Part shown: positions 1-8,928 of the stretch, one piece after another
Layout: every line of letters starts with the position of its first letter
Numbering within the stretch: position 1 is the first letter of the stretch
DNA from: an uncultured Rhizobiaceae bacterium
GTDB taxonomy: Bacteria; Pseudomonadota; Alphaproteobacteria; Rhizobiales; Rhizobiaceae
DNA length: 64,000 nucleotides
Direction: 5' to 3'
NCBI GenBank assembly: GCA_958296345.1
Contig: CATQIJ010000006.1
Span: forward strand, 218,333-282,332
The notes under the pieces: generated by a model
The model's input: the letters and a program-made list of their open reading frames with translations, nothing else
Told to the model about the DNA's origin: nothing
The model's database searches: none
Translations under genes and position numbers: made by a program

Positions 1-150
1 TTTATGATTAAAAGTAGTATCTAGAAATATGCATATTCTACCGTTTGATCTCGCTTCATGATTAACAAAGGCGCTTACGCCATTAATGTGCGCCAATCCA
101 TAAATTATAAAAAATACGGCTAATGAAAACATAAATTGATCGCGACTCAT
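1..150 (-). CDS. partial hypothetical protein with N-terminal membrane segment
   Basis: This frame starts at an ATG (complement of 148-150) and stays open for all 50 codons to the window edge. An AGGA Shine-Dalgarno lies about 8 nt upstream. The N-terminus is MSRDQFMFSLAVFFIIYG, a charged start followed by a hydrophobic stretch that looks like a membrane segment or signal anchor. The C-terminus is outside the window, so I cannot assign a family. It is divergent from the CysH-like gene at 348. Support is the open frame, the ribosome binding site and the hydrophobic N-terminus only. Confidence 0.42.
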   Translation of the reverse strand, partial: MSRDQFMFSLAVFFIIYGLAHINGVSAFVNHEARSNGRICIFLDTTFNHK

Positions 151-347
151 TTCAATTTTCCTAATTAATTTTGCATTCTACTTATATCTAGTTGTTTAAT
201 ATATATAAAATTTTAATAATAATTTTTTAATCTATTAATGTTTTCTCGGAATTTTTTTTCTACACTTTCTGACATTTGTTGAAAAATTATTCCTCCCAAA
301 TTCATTTGTAAAAGCTCACATTAGTCATTCACAAAAGGAGAATGATG

Positions 348-851
348 ATGTCCCAGATTATTACACCTAATTTTGCAACTCCAAGTCCAAAGACAAAAAA
401 CCTAATACAGCGTATGGCACGTTTTGATTTACATGACCGTATTGAGTTGATTGGTAATGAATTCGGAAAAATGGGATTTAGAACAAGTTTTTCTTTAGCA
501 GATCAAGTGCTAACGCATGTACTTATAACAAACCGAGCTAATGTAGAGTTTGTAATAGATCTTGATGCTAATAAAAAAGGTGATGTTCTTGAAAGCTTAC
601 GCGATATCACTCGTGAGACTTATGCTCTAGAGTTTAAGAAGCGTCTTTCAAAGGGCGTTGAGACTGTTTTGGTGAGTGATAATGTCGATCATTATATTGC
701 CAAGGATAAAGTACACAATTTGCTTACCATTAATCCATTGGCGGATTGGACAGCTAGAGATCTGGTGGATTATATCTTGGCGCATGAAATTCCTGTTGAT
801 CCCGCTGATATGGCGGCAATACAGCCTGAACTTAACATTCAGGCTGCATAA
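348..851 (+). CDS. CysH-like (PAPS reductase fold) protein, shortened and without catalytic motifs
   Basis: The N-terminal half has the TSFSLADQVLTHVL signature of phosphoadenylyl/adenylyl-sulfate reductases (CysH). The C-terminal half has NPLADWTARDLVDYI, which in CysH directly precedes the active-site tail. Between them about 60-80 residues are missing, including the substrate-binding Arg-rich segment and the CC pair of the APS-reductase type. The protein stops about 25 residues after the NPLADW motif, so the CAPC and ECGLH-type cysteine regions are also absent; there is no cysteine at all. The length is about 167 residues against roughly 230-250 for CysH. Three ATGs run in tandem (342, 345, 348); the last has the best spacing from AAGGAG. 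Catalysis is not expected; a regulatory or partner role in sulfate assimilation is inference. The frame is clean and the gene looks translated. Confidence 0.72.
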   Translation: MSQIITPNFATPSPKTKNLIQRMARFDLHDRIELIGNEFGKMGFRTSFSLADQVLTHVLITNRANVEFVIDLDANKKGDVLESLRDITRETYALEFKKRLSKGVETVLVSDNVDHYIAKDKVHNLLTINPLADWTARDLVDYILAHEIPVDPADMAAIQPELNIQAA

Positions 852-870
852 TAGTTCTTGAGACTAAAGC

Positions 871-1815
871 TTATAGTTTTAGCTGGTAGCTTGTTGGCAC
901 ATATTTAAAACCATTATCCCGGGTTTCAACATAGCCTGTGGCTGGGAATGGCATGTGATATCCAATGAACGGAATTTTATCAGTTGCCAGCATGTCGAGC
1001 ACTTTACGCCGAGTAGCCGCCGCTGCTGCCTTGTCCATGTCAAACTTTACTTCCCAATCAGGATAGGCAAGCGACCAGGCATAGTGGTTAGCGAAATCTG
1101 CTAGCAGGGCAATTTGTTTACCCTTGCTTTCGATCATATAAGACATATGGCCTGGCGTGTGACCGAAGGTTTCCATTGCTGTAATTCCGGATGCAATAGT
1201 GTCACCACCCTTGATGAAACTAAGTTTCTCAACGAGTGGTTTTACTTTCTTGACCATAAGGGCAGGGATACCGCTTGTCGGATCTTGCTTGATCCAGAAG
1301 TCATACTCGGTCGAGCCTGTGACATAGTGGGCATTAGGGAAGGTTGGTTTACCATTCAATATGAGGCCACTGATGTGATCTGGGTGCATGTGTGTAATGA
1401 CAACAATATCAACTTGATCAGGTGTATAACCAGCGGCTGCAAGCGCACCTACAATGTTTCCCTTCTCGCCAAGACCTGTATCAAACAAGATTAACTCGTT
1501 GCCTGTATTGACTACAGTAGGAGTGAAGAAGAACTGTGACTTGTCTGCTGGAATAAGATTTTCGGCAGAGACTTTGCCAAACTCTTCTTTGCTTACATTC
1601 ATGCCGAAAATGGATTGAATGTTATTTACGGGAAATTGATTATCCAATAGGGTTGTAACATCAAAGCTTCCTCGTTTTACTCGCGAAAATATTCCACCAG
1701 TTGCATCCAGCAAAGGTGCTTTTGCGAAGGTTGATGTTGACGCAAGACTGGCTGTTGTTACTGCTGCACTTCCTGCAACAAACTGGCGTCGAGTAATTTC
1801 TGAAATTAAAGGCAT
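871..1815 (-). CDS. Tat-exported metallo-beta-lactamase-fold hydrolase
   Basis: The N-terminus carries a twin-arginine leader (ITRRQFVAGSAAVTTASLA) ending near an AxA site, so the product is probably exported folded to the periplasm. The MBL metal motif THMHPDHISGL is followed by the later His positions (FGHTPGHMSY) and a conserved Asp (ALLADFANH). These indicate a di-zinc hydrolase of the lactonase/quorum-quenching or general MBL type. The substrate is not readable. The ATG at 1815 is chosen because GGAG lies 8 nt upstream; the frame is open 11 codons further but without a better site. It converges on the CysH-like gene with about 20 bp between stops. About 314 residues, normal for exported MBL proteins. 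Confidence 0.82.
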   Translation of the reverse strand: MPLISEITRRQFVAGSAAVTTASLASTSTFAKAPLLDATGGIFSRVKRGSFDVTTLLDNQFPVNNIQSIFGMNVSKEEFGKVSAENLIPADKSQFFFTPTVVNTGNELILFDTGLGEKGNIVGALAAAGYTPDQVDIVVITHMHPDHISGLILNGKPTFPNAHYVTGSTEYDFWIKQDPTSGIPALMVKKVKPLVEKLSFIKGGDTIASGITAMETFGHTPGHMSYMIESKGKQIALLADFANHYAWSLAYPDWEVKFDMDKAAAAATRRKVLDMLATDKIPFIGYHMPFPATGYVETRDNGFKYVPTSYQLKL

Positions 1816-2499
1816 GATGTATCTCCGAAATATGCAGTTTATGATCAAGTATCAGATTGTATGGGATAACCCTATCTGTAAGCAATATGCTCTCACAACC
1901 TTGTGTCATAAAATTGAAATGCTGATGGAAAAAGACAAGAATGATGCCCAGTCATTCCTGTCGTTCTATTTGTTGCCTGTAGAGAACTTGTATTAACTTC
2001 TATTTTCCATGTGGGGGAATTGAAACAGGAAATAGGTGTATAGTTCTTCTTGCTTACTTTGTTTTGCGACAGAGAGTGGTTAGCGGCACTCTCTGCCGCC
2101 GCATAATCTTCTCGCCCCGATCAGACTATGCGTTGACGTATGTGATAATCCATAAACTGTAGATTAAGCACACAAATAGTACTGCCACCCCGATGCCCGT
2201 CAGGATGGCAGATGACGGTCTTGCCCCTGAACTTTATTCAAGAGACCGAAATATCCTTGAAGCTTAGTTGTGCTTCAATAAAAAATATAAACTAAAAAAA
2301 ATTTGCTTTGCCCCAAAGAATGGGTTCAAAACTATTCTCAAGTACATGAGATGTTTATGCTCTTTTTATTTGGGTAAAATAAGTAAGTTACGGTTACATG
2401 GGTTTAAGCTATTGGAATAAAATGATTAATTACTATTCTCAATTAGTTCCCAGTTATGCTTCGCTCTTTCAAGTCTCTCAGCAATCCTCGTTGCAAACG
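1816..2499. other. long intergenic region with a stem-loop and a possible broken small membrane ORF
   Basis: No confident gene lies in this 0.68 kb. A perfect 8-bp inverted repeat (AGAGAGTG, loop GTTAGCGG, CACTCTCT) sits at 2071-2094. On the minus strand, about 2220 to 2126, a stretch encodes AILTGIGVAVLFVCLIYSLW followed by seven residues and a stop. This reads as one transmembrane helix, but no start codon in that frame is convincing. A neighbouring frame supplies LNKVQGQDRHLP just before it, so a small membrane protein with one frame break is possible. The rest is AT-rich and featureless to me. Confidence 0.3.
2071..2094. repeat. perfect inverted repeat, stem-loop
   Basis: An 8-bp perfect stem (AGAGAGTG/CACTCTCT) encloses an 8-nt loop. 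No run of T follows on either strand, so it is not a clear intrinsic terminator. Confidence 0.45.
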
Positions 2500-4225
2500 T
2501 TATGTCAAAGCCACGGCGGATAAGAGCTGACTTTGGGTTGTTGCAAAATCTGGTTCTGTAATATTTAAAGTATTTGCTGCAGCGTGTGCTCGTCTAGTAT
2601 CGTTTTGCCTGTCCGCAGAAAGTATGATTGCTATAGCAAGTAGAGGAGAATCCTCTGCTTGAAATTTTTCTGAAAGCCTATCTGCGGTTTTAAAACTACC
2701 TGTTACATCTGCATATAAGTAGGCATAAAATGCTAACCATGAAGGAAGAACGGGTGTTAGTTTTAGCGCTTTTTCTAATACGGGTTTTGCTTTTTCTTGT
2801 TCATTTATTGACACTAAATAAGCTGCGTAATCACCTATTATATCTCTGTCATATGGATTAAGTGACATTGCTTTTGATGCCGCATATATAGCCGCTTCTC
2901 GATTGCCTCTAGTTTTTTCAACGGCAAATAACGCTTGGAATGCACGGGCATTTCCCGGATCTAAAGTAATTGCTTTTTCGGCATATTCTTGTGCATCGTT
3001 TAACGGTGAATTGCTTACTTCAATAATTTGCTTGCGATATGCTTCCACATACAAGAAGGTGAGCATGGAGTACATTGAAGAAGAAGCATTGGGGTGTGAG
3101 GTTGCTCGGCGTGCACAATCTAGTCCATTTGCGTAGGCTTGGAGGTCTTCCTTTGCAAAGTAGGAATAAATTGCTCTTATGCAATCAAGCCTTGGCGGAG
3201 GGAATTTATTTGATGTAATGTCGCCATGTATTATCCCATAGGGCGACATTAATTCTGAAGTAATATTGGCAATTTTTTCAAAGTTAAATTTTCTTTGCTC
3301 ACCTTCAGAACGAGGGAAAATTAATCTACCAGACCATACAATCTCATTGGTTGGTGGGCGAGTGAGGGTTAAAAAAGGCTTCCAGTGTTTCATTATTGGG
3401 TGCTTTGGAAAAAAACATGGATAGATGATAATCTGAGGAAATTCGTTTTAAAAATTTTGAGTTTTCTACGCCACTAATATTAAATACACGGTATTCATTA
3501 AACCGTGAAAATGAAACGACTGCTGTAGACTGTATCTTTTTTGCAGAAATCCATTCGGGTATATCATCTTGTTGGGCGTTTATGCGCAATGAGAGTGTAG
3601 GCAAAGTTGCATCTTCAAGAGATATAATTTGTTTTCCAGGTAAAACTGTTGGTTCAATTTTTGTGTATTCGGAATAATAATTGTAGCCAATTAAACCTGT
3701 AATCAATACTCCAAATGAACATGCGAAAAGTAATATCCATGGTACGGTTTTAGATTTTATTTGTGATGGCTCCCTTTGAGTAGAGTGCCTATCAAAACCA
3801 ATATTAATATCGGTATCTTCTAAAACTGCTAGCTTGTCTTGAAAACTGGTTTTACTATCAGATAGAGTTTTTGATAACTCAACCTTTGGGATGTAGCTTC
3901 CTTTTATCAGTTGAATTTTTACATTCTCACCTTCCAGCGTAAACCCATCTGTATCTCTAATATAATTTTCTAGTGCCTGGCGTAATCTGCCTGCCATAAC
4001 TCTAACTGATGGATCAACTTGAGGGTCAAAGTCATCAGGTCTTCCAAGTGCGTCAACGCCAATTGTATAGCCTTTAATTTCAAGCTCTTTTTCATCGAGT
4101 GTTTTGTTCACTATGAATGTTAGAAAATTTGATAATTGGCTCGAGTTTGCAAACCCTGCCGAAGCAAGAATATCTTGCAAGGCAAGCTTGATAAGCTTCT
4201 TTTGAGCTTTGCTGTAGGTTGCCAA
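2500..4225 (-). CDS. membrane-anchored regulator-like protein with TPR domain (one frame break)
   Basis: Two overlapping frames form one protein. The N-terminal part (LSNFLTFIVNKTLDEKELEIKG-type segment, then DPSVRVMAGRLRQALENY) is the module found at the start of many alphaproteobacterial TPR/adenylate-cyclase-like signalling proteins. A transmembrane helix follows at roughly residues 160-180 (VPWILLFACSFGVLITGLIG). The C-terminal 290 residues contain TPR-like repeats. The break is at a run of six A (3371-3376, six T on the coding strand): ETLEAFF joins LTRPPTNEIVW after a one-base change. A TTG at 4225 is preferred as start because GGAGG lies 8 nt upstream; an ATG at 4264 has AGGAG only 3 nt away. 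The family is known as regulatory or signalling; ligand and targets are unknown. It is divergent from the alcohol dehydrogenase gene at 4415. Confidence 0.7.
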
Positions 4226-4414
4226 CTGTATTTCCTCCGTGCAGCCCCAGCTGCAAAAATACACTCCTAACTAATGTTTATATGAGTTTTGGTGAAATGG
4301 GAAATATAAATAGATTTCTTCTTTAAAATATTAATGTCGCATTTAGCAGATTGACGTCTTTGCAATGATAGGAATAACTGTCGTTTTAGCGATTTTCTTT
4401 TGGGGTATAATATA

Positions 4415-5497
4415 ATGAGAGCAGCTGTTTGTAGAGAGTTTGGTAAGCCATTAGTGATTGAAGAAATCACGCTCTCAAATCCTAATGAAAATGATGTTAG
4501 AGTAAAATTGAAGGCATGTTCAATTTGTCATTCTGATGTGTCATTTGCAGATGGTATTTGGGGAGGGCAATTGCCTGCTGTTTATGGTCATGAGGGGGCT
4601 GGTGTCATTGTAGAAGTTGGTGCTGCTGTTAAAAACTACGCTGTAGGTGATCATGTTATTGTAACACTCATCCGGCACTGCAGTGATTGTCATTATTGCG
4701 CTGATGATGTTGAGGTTCTTTGTGAAGGTGAGTTTGAGTTGTCTCAAAAGGGGCCAATAACGAACGCTTCTGGTGAAACGCTTGACCAGGCGATGAATTG
4801 TGGAGCCTTTGCAGAAGAAGTCTTGGTGCATGAAAGCCAACTACAAAAAGCGCCAAAAGATATGCCGTTTGATGTAGCTTCTCTTTTGGCTTGCGGTGTT
4901 ATTACTGGGTATGGCGCTGTTACTCACGCATCGAATTTACGTGAAGGTCAACACGCCGTTGTAATTGGCTGTGGCGGCGTTGGTCTTAACTCTCTTCAAG
5001 GTGCAAGCATAAAATGTGCAGCTAGCGTTATTGCCATGGATCTTGAAGCTGATAAGCGTGAGCTGGCATTGAAGTTTGGTGCGACGCACGCAATTGATCC
5101 ACGTGATAGTGATGTTGTTGACCAAGTAATGGCTATTACAGGTGGGCGCGGTGTCGATGTCGTGTTTGTAACTGTTGGCGCCAAAGCTGCCATTGACAGT
5201 GCTCAGAACTTTATAACTAAGAACGGTACTGTTGTTATTGTTGGAATGCCCTCTAGCGATACACGCGGTGATTATGATCCAGGTACACTCGCAGCTTGGG
5301 GACAAAAGATTATTGGCACGAAAATGGGAAACTGCGTTATTGCTGTCGACATACCAGAGCTTCTAGAACTTTATGCAAACGATAAATATAAGCTTGATGA
5401 ATTAATCTCAGGGCGTTTTAAACTTGAAGATGTTAACCAAGCTTTGGACGAAGTACGTTCTGGTAAGGCGATTAAGAATGTCATTGTTTTTGACTGA
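4415..5497 (+). CDS. zinc-dependent MDR alcohol dehydrogenase
   Basis: A medium-chain dehydrogenase/reductase of about 360 residues. The catalytic zinc Cys is in CSICHSD, the GHEGAG motif follows, and the structural zinc cysteines appear as CSDCHYCADDVEVLC. The Rossmann motif is GCGGVGLNS. It resembles the class III / aryl-alcohol dehydrogenase branch, which oxidises alcohols with NAD(P). The ATG at 4415 starts the conserved MRAAVCREFG. The stop is 63 bp before the enolase-superfamily gene on the same strand, so the two probably form an operon for one catabolic route, possibly of a sugar acid or derived alcohol (inference). Confidence 0.88.
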   Translation: MRAAVCREFGKPLVIEEITLSNPNENDVRVKLKACSICHSDVSFADGIWGGQLPAVYGHEGAGVIVEVGAAVKNYAVGDHVIVTLIRHCSDCHYCADDVEVLCEGEFELSQKGPITNASGETLDQAMNCGAFAEEVLVHESQLQKAPKDMPFDVASLLACGVITGYGAVTHASNLREGQHAVVIGCGGVGLNSLQGASIKCAASVIAMDLEADKRELALKFGATHAIDPRDSDVVDQVMAITGGRGVDVVFVTVGAKAAIDSAQNFITKNGTVVIVGMPSSDTRGDYDPGTLAAWGQKIIGTKMGNCVIAVDIPELLELYANDKYKLDELISGRFKLEDVNQALDEVRSGKAIKNVIVFD

Positions 5498-5560
5498 GTA
5501 AATACGATTACAGATAAACTCTTCAATCCTTATTGAGATTGATATTAAGTGAGGTACGTG

Positions 5561-6796
5561 ATGCAGGTAAAAGAACTCAAGACTTTTGTTGTTGGGAATC
5601 CTCCGCCACATACGGGTGGTCGATATTTTATTTTTGTGAAGCTTACAACGGATAGTGGTGTTGTTGGGTATGGGGAATGTTACGCTGCAACCTTCAGTCC
5701 TGATGTCATGGTTAAATGTATAGAAGATTGTTTTGGTCGTTACCTCGAAAATGAAGACCCGCATCATATTGAGAAGTTTTGGCGCCGTGCTTATTCATCT
5801 GGTTTTACCCAGCGACCAGATCCAACCATGATGGGCTGTGTCTCAGCATTGGAAATGGCGTGTTGGGATATTGTTGGCAAGGAAGCTAATAAGCCTGTTT
5901 ATGAATTGATGGGCGGTTTAGTCCATGAGAAGTTGCGTTCTTATACTTATCTTTATCCTGAAGATGACGAGAGTGTTTACCCTGCAGACCGAGAAGAGGG
6001 CGCTAAGACAGTTTATAATGATCCTGACATGGCAGCAGCTGCTGCTGCAAAAGCAGTTGATGAAGGTTTTACTGCTGTGAAATTTGACCCTGCTGGGGCT
6101 TACACCGTTTACGATGGTCGCATGCCGCGGTTAGTGGATATTGATCTGTCGGCTCGCATGTGTGCGGCTGTGCGTGAAGCGATTGGAACACGGGCTGATA
6201 TTTTATTTGGAACGCATGGGCAGTTTTCGCCCTCAGGTGCAGTGCGCCTTGCCAAGGCAATAGAGCCGTTCGATCCGCTTTGGTTTGAAGAGCCTGTGCC
6301 ACCAGATATGCCTGAAGCTATGAGTATCGTTGCAGGTAAAACAACCATTCCAGTTGCAACAGGCGAGCGGCTTTGCACGCGCTATGAATTTGCGCGTGTT
6401 TTACAAACGGGCGCGGCCTCTATTTTGCAATTGGATTTGGGACGATCTGGTGGGCTGCTTGATGGTAAGAAGATAGCCTCAATGGCTGAAACCTATCATG
6501 CACATATAGCTCCTCATTGTTATTGTGGGCCAATTGTTGGGGCTGCCAATGCTCAACTTTCAGCCTGTAGTCCAAATTTCCTTGTGCTTGAATCCATTAA
6601 AAAATGGGATGGTTTTCATGGGGAGCTTTTGAAGAAACCGATTGAGTGGGAAGAGGGGTATGTAATTCCATCAAAAGAACCAGGTCTTGGTGTTGAGCTT
6701 GATGAGGCTGTTGCAGAAGCTCACCCTTGGGATCCACGCGGGCCGCTTCATTTGGAAATGAAACCTGATGCACTTGGTTGGAATGAACCAATATAA
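5561..6796 (+). CDS. mandelate racemase / muconate lactonizing enzyme family protein
   Basis: An enolase-superfamily protein of about 411 residues. The N-terminal capping domain has YGECYAATFSP and ALEMACWDIVGK. The barrel has FEEPVPP, ATGERL and IAPHCYCGP, giving the second and third metal-binding acids and the late His. At the position where sugar-acid dehydratases have the first metal ligand (typically an Asp one or two residues before a His) this protein reads ILFGTHGQFS, keeping the His but showing Gly in the Asp position. The reaction is therefore not safely predictable; sugar-acid dehydratase or racemase is likely. GAGG lies 6 nt before the ATG at 5561. It probably shares a transcript with the preceding alcohol dehydrogenase. 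Confidence 0.85.
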   Translation: MQVKELKTFVVGNPPPHTGGRYFIFVKLTTDSGVVGYGECYAATFSPDVMVKCIEDCFGRYLENEDPHHIEKFWRRAYSSGFTQRPDPTMMGCVSALEMACWDIVGKEANKPVYELMGGLVHEKLRSYTYLYPEDDESVYPADREEGAKTVYNDPDMAAAAAAKAVDEGFTAVKFDPAGAYTVYDGRMPRLVDIDLSARMCAAVREAIGTRADILFGTHGQFSPSGAVRLAKAIEPFDPLWFEEPVPPDMPEAMSIVAGKTTIPVATGERLCTRYEFARVLQTGAASILQLDLGRSGGLLDGKKIASMAETYHAHIAPHCYCGPIVGAANAQLSACSPNFLVLESIKKWDGFHGELLKKPIEWEEGYVIPSKEPGLGVELDEAVAEAHPWDPRGPLHLEMKPDALGWNEPI

Positions 6797-6914
6797 AACT
6801 TACTCGGCATGATTTTGCCTTTTATTCATGAAAGGTTCATACTCAAAGTATTAACGTTTGTTAACTTTTAGGATCATTTATGAACTTGGAAGCACTATGA
6901 GGAAAGGATATACC

Positions 6915-7262
6915 ATGCGCACTCAAATAAAAAACTTTCTAGTTAAACCGATTCTAGCACTTGCAATTGCTATTCCTGCTATGATGGCTGGGAATATAAA
7001 TTCTGCTGAAGCTGGTCATAAGAGGCATAAACGAGCTGCTATTATTGCCGGAGCTATTATTGGTGGTGCAATAATTTATAATCATCATAAGCGTAGAAAA
7101 TATCATCGTAGCCATCGCCGTAATTCGTACAGAAATGGTTACTACCGTTCAGGATATCGTTATGGACATAGGTCACATCGACACGGGCATGGACATGGTT
7201 ATGGCCACCATCACCACGGTTATCGCCATTATCATAGACGTTCTTATCGCCAATACCGCTAG
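6915..7262 (+). CDS. exported His/Tyr/Arg-rich small protein
   Basis: About 115 residues. A signal peptide (KPILALAIAIPAMMAGNINSAEAG) is followed by a short Ala/Ile/Gly-rich hydrophobic stretch (AAIIAGAIIGGAIIY). The last 60 residues are almost entirely His, Arg, Tyr and Gly in dipeptide-like alternation (for example HGHGHGYGHHHHGYRHYHRR). Such tails bind divalent metals in other proteins; that role here is inference. The ATG at 6915 has AGGA upstream; in-frame ATGs at 6897 and further upstream are less well placed. A direct repeat TTAACGTTTGTTAAC lies at 6851-6865 in the leader. A hairpin terminator follows the stop. Confidence 0.68.
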   Translation: MRTQIKNFLVKPILALAIAIPAMMAGNINSAEAGHKRHKRAAIIAGAIIGGAIIYNHHKRRKYHRSHRRNSYRNGYYRSGYRYGHRSHRHGHGHGYGHHHHGYRHYHRRSYRQYR

Positions 7263-7290
7263 AGCTTATTATTATGCCTAGCGGATACTG

Positions 7291-7323
7291 AAAAACACCC
7301 GTCATTTTGGCGGGTGTTTTTTT
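7291..7323. terminator. intrinsic terminator, probably bidirectional
   Basis: Stem AAACACCCG / CGGGTGTTT with loop TCATTTTGG, then a T run on the plus strand; A residues before the stem give a T run on the minus strand too. It ends the His-rich gene, and the stop codon of the convergent DMT transporter lies inside it. Confidence 0.85.
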
Positions 7324-8243
7324 ATTGTGAAGGTTGTGCTGTTGTTTTTCGTGGGCATGAGTTCAACCATCAAGATTGCAGCAAAGATAAGTGCACACCC
7401 TACATAGCCTAGTTGTTGCAAGCGCTCGCCTAAGAAGAAAGCTCCAAACATTGCTGCAAATAAACTCTCTGTTGAGATTAAAACTGCTGCGGCACTTTCT
7501 GAGGTGTAGCGTTGTCCAACTGCTTGTAGTGTAAACCCAAGTCCGCCTGCGAAAAGTCCTGCATAGAGAATTTCTGGTAATGCGCCCAATAGTTGTGCAG
7601 GTGATGGAAGAGTTTCTCCCAGCCCAAAAGTACTTGCTACTGCGAAACAAATAAGAGCTAAGAACGAAGTTATAAAAAATTGAAGCGTTGCCATTGTGAC
7701 GGGGAGGTCTGTTTTTTGCCCGACACGCCCCGTTAAAATTACGTGAGCTGCCCAAAAAAGTGCACAGATTATGATGAGGAGATCGCCACCATTGAGGCTG
7801 GCCAAATCACCGCCACTTAAAAGATATATTCCGACAAGTGCCATAATGGATGCAGGCCAAATGATAAAGGGTTGCGCAATACGAAGGACGCTGATCATAA
7901 TGACTGGGACCATGATTACATACAATGCGGTCAAAAATCCTGCGTTAGTGACGCTTGTCCCGATTAGACCTATTTGTTGAAAGGCCATGCCCAAAAAGAA
8001 TGCTAGCCCTACTAAAAAGAACGAGCCTTTAAAGCGTGATATCTCATTAGTCATTGAAGTGATTTTCTTACGCTTCATCTCTGCATATGCAAAGGGGCTA
8101 ACTGCAATGCCAGCAAGTAAAAAACGCATTGCAATAAAGAGCATAGGGCCAATATCGTCCATGGCAGTTTGCTGGGCGACAAAGCCCATGCCCCAAATTG
8201 CGCCTGCAAGAAGTAGCAGTAGATTAGCTGTTGTACGTGACAT
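7302..8243 (-). CDS. EamA/DMT-family inner-membrane transporter
   Basis: About 313 residues with ten predicted hydrophobic segments in two EamA repeats. The first begins NLLLLLAGAIWGMGFVAQQT; the second half contains ILYAGLFAGGLGFTLQAVGQ and the conserved ESLFAAMFGAFFLGE. Members export or import small metabolites; the substrate is unknown. The ATG at 8243 is chosen because the signature begins there; upstream in-frame starts have no clear ribosome binding site. The last codons (HPPK and stop) fall within the terminator hairpin at 7291-7323, so the two convergent genes share it. Confidence 0.85.
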   Translation of the reverse strand: MSRTTANLLLLLAGAIWGMGFVAQQTAMDDIGPMLFIAMRFLLAGIAVSPFAYAEMKRKKITSMTNEISRFKGSFFLVGLAFFLGMAFQQIGLIGTSVTNAGFLTALYVIMVPVIMISVLRIAQPFIIWPASIMALVGIYLLSGGDLASLNGGDLLIIICALFWAAHVILTGRVGQKTDLPVTMATLQFFITSFLALICFAVASTFGLGETLPSPAQLLGALPEILYAGLFAGGLGFTLQAVGQRYTSESAAAVLISTESLFAAMFGAFFLGERLQQLGYVGCALIFAAILMVELMPTKNNSTTFTIKKHPPK

Positions 8244-8352
8244 GAAAATCATCCAAAATATTATTAATTTCAGCGGTAACAAACTGATCTATTCTTGCCA
8301 AGCATAAATGCGCTAATGCTAAGGTAATAAAAGATTTTGGAGCTTAATAGCC

Positions 8353-8925
8353 ATGTATGTTTTAAAGTTCTTAGCAGTGGTATTATTCTTACTTTCATCT
8401 TTTTCTGCAATCGCCGAGGAGACTGAATTCAAATTTTCTCGACTAAAAGCAACCTCTGACCTGCCTGAAGTTGTTGTGAGTGTGTGGCAAAACACGCCCG
8501 ATCATTGCAGTGAAGGGTATGATCCTGAACAAGACTTGATTGCGGATTTGTATGGTGCTGTGGTTGAAGGAAAAGACAATAATAGAATTTACATTCTACC
8601 TTGCGGTACGCCTGCAGCTTATAATACTTCTGAAATAATCATAGCTGTAAATTACGATAATTCAGAGGTGAGGCTACTTCCTATCCCGTCTATCTCAAAT
8701 GATGGACCAACCGCAAATACCCTTGGTCATGGTTTGCAGTGGGATGAAGAAGGTTCCGTTATAACTTCTTTTTATAAGGGTAGAGGTCTTGGTGATTGTA
8801 GTGGCAATTCTGAACTAAAATGGGATGGAGAATTTTACTCTAACCTAGTTTTAGTTGAACAGTATTTCAAGATTGAATGCGATGGAAAGAATGATGAGTG
8901 GCCAAAGGTTTGGCCTGTAGAATAA
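8353..8925 (+). CDS. exported protein resembling DUF1176
   Basis: About 190 residues with a signal peptide (MYVLKFLAVVLFLLSSFSAIAE). The C-terminal part has GRGLGDCSGNSELKWDG and ends in WPKVWPVE, the pattern of the DUF1176 family, whose function is unknown. Four cysteines (CSEGY, LPCG, GDCSG, IECDG) could form two periplasmic disulfides. A GGAG lies about 12 nt before the ATG. It is convergent with the ThDP enzyme gene, with only 3 bp between stop codons. Confidence 0.66.
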   Translation: MYVLKFLAVVLFLLSSFSAIAEETEFKFSRLKATSDLPEVVVSVWQNTPDHCSEGYDPEQDLIADLYGAVVEGKDNNRIYILPCGTPAAYNTSEIIIAVNYDNSEVRLLPIPSISNDGPTANTLGHGLQWDEEGSVITSFYKGRGLGDCSGNSELKWDGEFYSNLVLVEQYFKIECDGKNDEWPKVWPVE

Positions 8926-8928
8926 TTC

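Noticed and set aside
1814..1996. 60-codon plus-strand open frame over the MBL start region
   Set aside because: It overlaps the start and leader of the MBL gene, has no ribosome binding site and no recognisable composition.
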